Positions 59,703-64,000 of a DNA stretch of 64,000 bases are shown piece after piece; the stretch's first letter is position 1, and each line of letters opens with the position of its first letter. This DNA comes from Streptomyces sp. V4I2 (GTDB lineage: Bacteria; Actinomycetota; Actinomycetes; Streptomycetales; Streptomycetaceae): the NCBI RefSeq assembly GCF_030817655.1, contig NZ_JAUSZM010000003.1:4278001-4342000 (forward strand), in the 5' to 3' direction. The position numbers and the translations under genes were made by a program. The notes under the pieces are model-generated. The model made no database searches and had not been told where the DNA came from. It saw nothing but the letters and a program-made list of their open reading frames with translations.

Positions 59703-60578
59703 ATGAGTGACGCCTTGAAGGAAACCATCGGACGGTACGGCATCTGGAGTGCCGGCCTGCGCTCGGAGGACCCGGCCCGGCGCGGCGAACTGACCGAGGC
59801 GGCCGCCGAGTTGGAGGAACTGGGTTACGGCGCCGTCTGGCTGGGCGGCAACAGCGCCGCCGCCCACGCCGTACCGCTGATCGAGGCGACCTCGACGCTC
59901 ACCGTCGGCACCAGCATCCAGAGCATCTGGGAGCACGAGCCCGCCGACAGCGCCGCGAGCTTCGCGGAGCTGGAGGCAGCCCACCCCGGCCGCTTCCTCC
60001 TCGGCCTCGGCGTCAGCCACGCCAAGCGCGCGGACCAGTACCGCCGCCCCTACTCGGCCCTGGTCGCCTACCTCGACGCACTGGACGCCGCGGGCGAGGC
60101 GGCCGTACCCGCGAACCGTCGCCTCCTGGCCGCCCTCGGCCCGAAGAGCCTCGAGCTGGCCCGTGACCGCTCCGCCGGCTCGATCCCGTACCTGGTCACC
60201 CCCGAGCACACCGCATACTCCCGCGAGATCCTGGGCGAAGCCCCGCTGCTGGCCCCCGAGTTGGGGGTGGTCCTGGAGTCGGACCCGGCTCGCGCCCGCG
60301 CGCTGGCCCGCGGGTTCCTCGCCATGTACCTCACGCTGCCGAACTACACCAACAACTTCCTGCGCCACGGCTTCACGGAGGACGACCTCGCAGACGACGG
60401 CAGCGACCGCCTGATCGACGCCCTGTTCGCCTGGGGCGACGAGACGACGATCCGCACCCGCATCGACGCGTTCTTCGAGGCGGGCGCGGACCATGTGGCA
60501 CTACAGGTGGTGAACGGCGAGCCGAGGGATGCCCTGCCGCGCAAGGCATGGCAGAGCCTGGCTTCCCTACTGGCGTGA
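59703..60578 (+). CDS. LLM-class F420-dependent oxidoreductase
   Basis: 291-aa TIM-barrel enzyme. AAAELEELGYGAVWLGGN, STLTVGTSIQSIWEHEPADSA and HPGRFLLGLGVSH are hallmarks of the actinobacterial F420-linked LLM group. Cofactor choice (F420 rather than FMN) is inferred from family. 113 bp separate it from the upstream gene. Confidence 0.82.
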   Translation: MSDALKETIGRYGIWSAGLRSEDPARRGELTEAAAELEELGYGAVWLGGNSAAAHAVPLIEATSTLTVGTSIQSIWEHEPADSAASFAELEAAHPGRFLLGLGVSHAKRADQYRRPYSALVAYLDALDAAGEAAVPANRRLLAALGPKSLELARDRSAGSIPYLVTPEHTAYSREILGEAPLLAPELGVVLESDPARARALARGFLAMYLTLPNYTNNFLRHGFTEDDLADDGSDRLIDALFAWGDETTIRTRIDAFFEAGADHVALQVVNGEPRDALPRKAWQSLASLLA

Positions 60579-60701
60579 GCTGACCGACTTCTCAGGGGCG
60601 CGGGGCTGTGACATATGCGGCTCCGCCGCGTGGGCGCGACCAGCCACGGACGGCCCGCAGCCGCCGAACAACCGCAGTCCCCGGCCCTCCCAGCGGAGCG
60701 T

Positions 60702-61559
60702 TTACGCGTCCTTGAACTCCTGCCGCTGCCGACCGAGCCCTTCGATCTCCAGCTCCACCACATCCCCGGCACGGAGGAACGGCTTCGGCTCGGGCGCCCC
60801 GAGTGCGACCCCCGCCGGCGTCCCCGTGTTGATCACGTCACCGGGATACAAGGTCATGAACTGGCTGACGTACCGCACGACTTCTCCCACGGGGAAGATC
60901 TGCTCGGCGGTCGTACCGTCCTGCTTCAGCTCCCCGTTCACCCACAGCTTCAGCGACAGATCCTGCGGATCCGGCACCTCGTCCGCCGTCACCAGCCACG
61001 GCCCCAGCGGGTTGAAGGTCTCGCAGTTCTTCCCCTTGTCCCAGGTCCCGCCCCGCTCGATCTGGAACTCCCGCTCGGACACGTCGTGCGCGACGGCGTA
61101 CCCGGCGACACACCCCAGCGCCTCCTCCACGGACTCCGCATACCGAGCCGTACGCCCGATGACGACCGCCAGTTCGACCTCCCAGTCGGTCTTCACCGAC
61201 CCGCGAGGGACCAGCACCGTGTCGTAGGGCCCGACCACCGTGTCCGCGGCCTTGAAGAAGATGACCGGCTCGGCGGGCGGCTCGGCCCCGGTCTCGCGGG
61301 CGTGGTCGTGGTAGTTCAGCCCGATGCACACGATCTTGCCGATCCGTGCGAGCGGCGGTCCGACCCGCAGCCCGGTGGCGTCCAGTGCGGGCAGCGAACC
61401 CGCGTCGACGGCGGCACGGATCCGGCCGAGCGCCGCGTCGTCGGCGAGCAGCGGTCCGTCGATGTCGGGTACCACGCCGGACAGGTCCCGCAGGGTGCCC
61501 TCGGCGTCGAGCAGCGCGGGCCGCTCCGATCCCGCCGTACCGACTCGCAGCAGCTTCAT
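60702..61559 (-). CDS. Fumarylacetoacetate hydrolase family protein
   Basis: 285 aa. Metal-binding and catalytic motifs are intact: GKIVCIGLNYHDHA, KAADTVVGPYD, DWEVELAVVIGR, DVSEREFQ and NTGTPAGVALG. Members include ureidoglycolate lyase-like and 2-keto-3-deoxy acid hydrolases, so it likely cleaves or dehydrates a sugar-acid-derived keto acid. GGGAG lies 8 nt before the ATG. Confidence 0.87.
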   Translation of the reverse strand: MKLLRVGTAGSERPALLDAEGTLRDLSGVVPDIDGPLLADDAALGRIRAAVDAGSLPALDATGLRVGPPLARIGKIVCIGLNYHDHARETGAEPPAEPVIFFKAADTVVGPYDTVLVPRGSVKTDWEVELAVVIGRTARYAESVEEALGCVAGYAVAHDVSEREFQIERGGTWDKGKNCETFNPLGPWLVTADEVPDPQDLSLKLWVNGELKQDGTTAEQIFPVGEVVRYVSQFMTLYPGDVINTGTPAGVALGAPEPKPFLRAGDVVELEIEGLGRQRQEFKDA

Positions 61560-61698
61560 GATCACAATCTCCCTCGATCGCGGGGTCGTCGTCCGACGGG
61601 TGCAGCCATCGGATGACTGGTCGATCGTCCAAGGTCGGCGTCCAGTCCGCAATACCCGGTTCACGGACTGGACCGTCACCACCTCGGTCCCCTGCTGG

Positions 61699-62415
61699 TC
61701 AGCGGTACAGCACCGCCCGCTCCACCGCACTCCACGTCGTACTGGTCACCACGTACAGCGCGGCGGCGAGCGGCACCACCGCCACGGTGACGAGTGTGAA
61801 GAAGGACATGAACGGCATGACCTTGGTCATCGCACCCATCCCGGGCACCGGCTGGTCCCCGTTCCCCACCGGCATCGCCGGATTCGCGGCCATCATCCGC
61901 TTCGTACGGCGAAAATTGAACACGGCCACCACGGCGACGAACACGAACAGCCCGACGTACACGAGCCCGGGAGCCCCGAACATCCCGCCGTCGCCGAGCG
62001 CGTCGGCCCAGCGCTCGCCGAGGGGCGCGGCGAACAGCTGGTGGGAGAGGAGCTCGTTGGCCTGTCCGCCGATCTGCGTGTTGGAGAACGTGTGGTAGAG
62101 CAGGAAGAACGCGGGCAGCTGGAACAGGCTCGGCATACAGCCCGACAGCGGCGACACCTTCTCCTCGGCGTGCAGCTCCATCACGGCCTTCTGAAGCTTC
62201 TGGGGGTCCTTCCCGTGCTTCTTCTTCAGCTCCGCGACCTTCGGCTGGAGCGCGGCCCGGGCCTTCTGTCCGCGCGCGGCGGCCCGGGACAGGGGATGCA
62301 CGAGGAGTCGTACGAACGCGGTGATCAGGACGATCGCGGCGGCGGCCGCGGTGGCTCCGAACAGCGGCTGGAGCAGGTCGGCGAGGTGCCGGACCAGATC
62401 GGCGAAAACGGACAT
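61699..62415 (-). CDS. YidC/Oxa1-family membrane protein insertase, second paralog
   Basis: 238 aa with four to five membrane helices, the hydrophilic-groove Arg in TAFVRLLVHPL, the cytoplasmic loop KVAELKKKHGKDPQKLQ and SGCMPSLFQLPAFFLLY. It lacks the long C-terminus and the rpmH-rnpA context of the main yidC, so it is a paralog. The DUF6412 gene just upstream is probably in the same operon. Confidence 0.88.
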   Translation of the reverse strand: MSVFADLVRHLADLLQPLFGATAAAAAIVLITAFVRLLVHPLSRAAARGQKARAALQPKVAELKKKHGKDPQKLQKAVMELHAEEKVSPLSGCMPSLFQLPAFFLLYHTFSNTQIGGQANELLSHQLFAAPLGERWADALGDGGMFGAPGLVYVGLFVFVAVVAVFNFRRTKRMMAANPAMPVGNGDQPVPGMGAMTKVMPFMSFFTLVTVAVVPLAAALYVVTSTTWSAVERAVLYR

Positions 62416-62500
62416 GGGTGAGCCCTCCGAGGGTCTCGTCGTGCCGGGGTGAGGAGTGAGTCGGCATGACGACCCGCGCGGGGTCGGACTCGTAAGAGGT

Positions 62501-62563
62501 GCCCTACGGCCTTACTGGCCTACGGCCTTACTGCCCTACGGCCTTACTGCCCTGCTGCCTTAC
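62501..62563. repeat. 16-bp tandem repeat between YidC and DUF6412 genes
   Basis: Three near-perfect copies of GCCCTACGGCCTTACT plus a decayed fourth run from the gap into the last codons of the DUF6412 gene. The repeat looks recent. Confidence 0.9.
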
Positions 62564-62883
62564 GGCAGGCCCCACGCGACGGTCGCCGGGAGGGCGTGTC
62601 CCGGCGCTCGGGGGCGGGTGCGTCCCCTGGCGTCGGGGTCGCGTTGGGGCAGGAACGCCGTACGGAGGTCACGGTCGCGGATGGCCGTACGCACCCTGGT
62701 GGGCGGGACGGCGAGCGCGGAGCGCGAGGCGACGAGCGAGCAGACGGCGAACGCGGAGCCGGCCGCGGCGGTCGCGGCGAGCGCGACGGTGGCGGAGAGG
62801 CTGCCGGCGTCGAGCAGCACGACGTCGAGGAAGAGGATCAGCAGGAGGGCGGCGGGGCGAAGCTTCGACACCGTACGGATCAC
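62560..62883 (-). CDS. DUF6412 protein
   Basis: 107 aa: two hydrophobic segments (PAALLLILFLDVVLLDAG, LSATVALAATAAAGSAFAV) then a basic, Arg/Pro-rich tail with RDLRTAFLPQRDPDARGR. These small membrane proteins are typically found next to a YidC paralog in Streptomyces. The GTG start has GGGAGG 7 nt upstream. Confidence 0.75.
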   Translation of the reverse strand: MIRTVSKLRPAALLLILFLDVVLLDAGSLSATVALAATAAAGSAFAVCSLVASRSALAVPPTRVRTAIRDRDLRTAFLPQRDPDARGRTRPRAPGHALPATVAWGLP

Positions 62884-62964
62884 GCTCGGCCCTCCCCTCT
62901 CACGTCTGCATCTCACGTCTGCTGGCTCTACTCGTCCTGCCCTTGGTTATACCTGATCGACTGG

Positions 62965-63492
62965 TTATACCTGATCGACCAGGACAGGCTGCAACAGCCG
63001 CCTGGGCTTCAGCAGCGCCCGGCTGACCGGATCCGCCGGGTCCGGATCGAGTCCGGGGCCCGGCTCCATGAGGACGTCCTCGACCGGTACGACGGTCGCG
63101 CAGGCGGGGCATTCGCCGTACGGGCCGAGTTCCGTGCCGCAGTCCGCGTGCCGGAAGTAGCGCAGCTGGGCCGCGGAGAAGTGCTCGCGACCCCACAGGC
63201 CGAGCGAGCGCACGGTGGGCCACAGCGCGATGGCGCGGGCGGTGACGACGTACTCGTCGCGCGGCGGCGACTCCTGATAGCGGCGCTTCTCCAGGATCCC
63301 CGCGGCGGTGAGTGTGTGGAGGCGGTCGGCCAGGACGGCGCGCGGGATGCCGAGGTGGACGAGGAAGTCCTTGTAGCGGCGGACGCCGTAGAGCGCGTCG
63401 CGGATCACCAGGAGCGTCCACCGCTCGCCGACGATCTCGAGCGCGCGGGCGATCGAGCACTCCTGTGTCACGTAGTCCTTGCCCAGTGCCAT
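62965..63492 (-). CDS. HxlR-family transcriptional regulator
   Basis: 175 aa. The winged helix is typical: ECSIARALEIVGERWTLLVIRDALYGVRRYKDF cannot be mistaken (split across residues 11-43), followed by RAVLADRLHTLTAAGIL. A C-terminal extension holds HADCGTELGPYGECPAC, a possible zinc site. It is divergent from an MFS exporter with a shared 69-bp promoter holding two operator-like sites, so it probably represses the exporter. Confidence 0.88.
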   Translation of the reverse strand: MALGKDYVTQECSIARALEIVGERWTLLVIRDALYGVRRYKDFLVHLGIPRAVLADRLHTLTAAGILEKRRYQESPPRDEYVVTARAIALWPTVRSLGLWGREHFSAAQLRYFRHADCGTELGPYGECPACATVVPVEDVLMEPGPGLDPDPADPVSRALLKPRRLLQPVLVDQV

Positions 63493-63519
63493 GGCGTCCA
63501 CTGTAACCACTTTGCGAGG

Positions 63520-63585
63520 GGTTGGTTCAATGAACGAACCGATGCTGCTACGGTACGTCGCATGGCCAGGTTCAGTGAACGAACC
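63520..63585. promoter_or_regulatory. Paired operator-like sites of the HxlR/MFS intergenic region
   Basis: A 17-bp sequence beginning GGTTCA and ending TGAACGAACC occurs at 63524-63540 and again at 63569-63585 with one mismatch, 45 bp apart. Each contains an 11-bp palindrome GTTCANTGAAC. The first extends to a 21-bp inverted repeat (9 of 10 pairs). The second covers codons 3-8 of the MFS gene. Confidence 0.7.
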
Positions 63586-64000
63586 CTCGTCGACATCGAG
63601 GCTCCCCGCACCGCACCCGAACCGGAGGTGCCCCCACGCCCCGCCGCCACCCTGGCCCTCACCAGCGCCGCCACCGCCGTCGCCCTGATGACGTACACCG
63701 CGCCGATGGTCACCCTCCCCGAGACCGCCGCCGCCCTGCACACCCCGCTGTCCGCCCAGGCATGGCTCCTGAACGGCACCCCGCTGGGCCTGGCCGCGCT
63801 CCTCCTGGTCGCCGGCACCCTCGCCGACGACTACGGCCGCCGCCGGCTCTTCGTCTCCGGCACCCTCGCCCTCGGCATCACCACCGCCCTCGGCGCCCTC
63901 GCCTCCACGACCTGGCTGTTCACCCTGGCCCGGGTCGCCCAGGGCGCGGCCAGCGCGGCCCTCCTCGCGAGCAGCCTCGGCCTGATCGTCCACGCGCACC
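63562..64000 (+). CDS. MFS drug/metabolite exporter, partial
   Basis: The gene runs off the right edge; 146 codons are visible. A hydrophilic N-terminus of about 30 residues precedes membrane segments with AATAVALMTYTAPMVTLPE, SAQAWLLNGTPLGLAALLLVAG and the MFS loop motif DDYGRRRLF, then LARVAQGAASAALLASSLGL. This matches 14- or 12-helix DHA exporters. Control by the divergent HxlR protein is likely. Confidence 0.85.
   Translation, partial: MARFSERTLVDIEAPRTAPEPEVPPRPAATLALTSAATAVALMTYTAPMVTLPETAAALHTPLSAQAWLLNGTPLGLAALLLVAGTLADDYGRRRLFVSGTLALGITTALGALASTTWLFTLARVAQGAASAALLASSLGLIVHAH

Overview
The window reads as chromosomal DNA of a Streptomyces species. It is very GC-rich with strong third-position GC bias, many genes overlap by ATGA or GTGA, several start with GTG, and the gene content and order (cebEFG-bglC at one end, the lpmP/cslA/glxA/cslZ hyphal-tip glycan cluster further on) resemble the core of known Streptomyces chromosomes. 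I see no integrase, transposase, phage gene or CRISPR array.

Layout. 1-4,873: cello-oligosaccharide ABC transporter genes and a GH1 beta-glucosidase with a CebR-like operator on its start codon. 4,948-6,929: a small regulatory and toxin-antitoxin patch (VapBC coupled to an RsbW-like ATPase, a truncated XRE regulator, DUF397, an orphan antitoxin). 6,972-13,483: leftward galactoside operon (binding protein, two permeases, GH36 alpha-galactosidase, GH42 beta-galactosidase). 13,687-19,608: two-component system, exported and hypothetical proteins, a spermidine-synthase-like enzyme and an NsdA-like TPR regulator. 19,621-21,379: phosphatase and PAP2 membrane enzyme. 21,276-25,386: an operon of a RecB-type Fe-S nuclease, an unrecognised 532-aa protein and an SF1 helicase. 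It is preceded by what looks like a DNA-damage (PafBC-type) promoter placed for leaderless translation, and is my main candidate for an undescribed system. 25,387-30,404: a partial duplication, small proteins, tRNA-Lys, M6 protease and a GGDEF-EAL protein. 30,390-40,539: LLM oxidoreductase, two maleate-isomerase-like proteins, hydroxyacid dehydrogenase, amidase, DUF3830, an Ehu-type ABC importer and an IclR regulator, which together look like uptake and catabolism of a small polar compound. 40,627-46,678: two more identical tRNA-Lys genes flanking an acyl-CoA ligase, DUF3592, an AA10 LPMO, an SPFH protein and an NlpC/P60 protein. 47,119-52,155: cslA-glxA and convergent cslZ. 52,323-56,336: decayed genes and a sortase locus with one clear LAXTG substrate and a frameshifted remnant of another. 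56,682-64,000: ROK regulator with a divergent oxidoreductase, UPF0303, F420-type oxidoreductase, FAH-family hydrolase, a second YidC, DUF6412, and an HxlR regulator divergent from an MFS exporter that runs off the window.

How the parts work together. Two sugar operons pair an importer with the matching intracellular glycosidases. The LPMO, cslA, glxA and cslZ genes together make and process the glycan at growing hyphal tips. The nuclease-helicase operon probably acts in DNA repair. Several regulator-target pairs carry visible operators: CebR box/bglC, ROK/oxidoreductase, HxlR/MFS and a DasR-like site/LPMO. All functions are inferred from sequence reading and family knowledge; no search was run.
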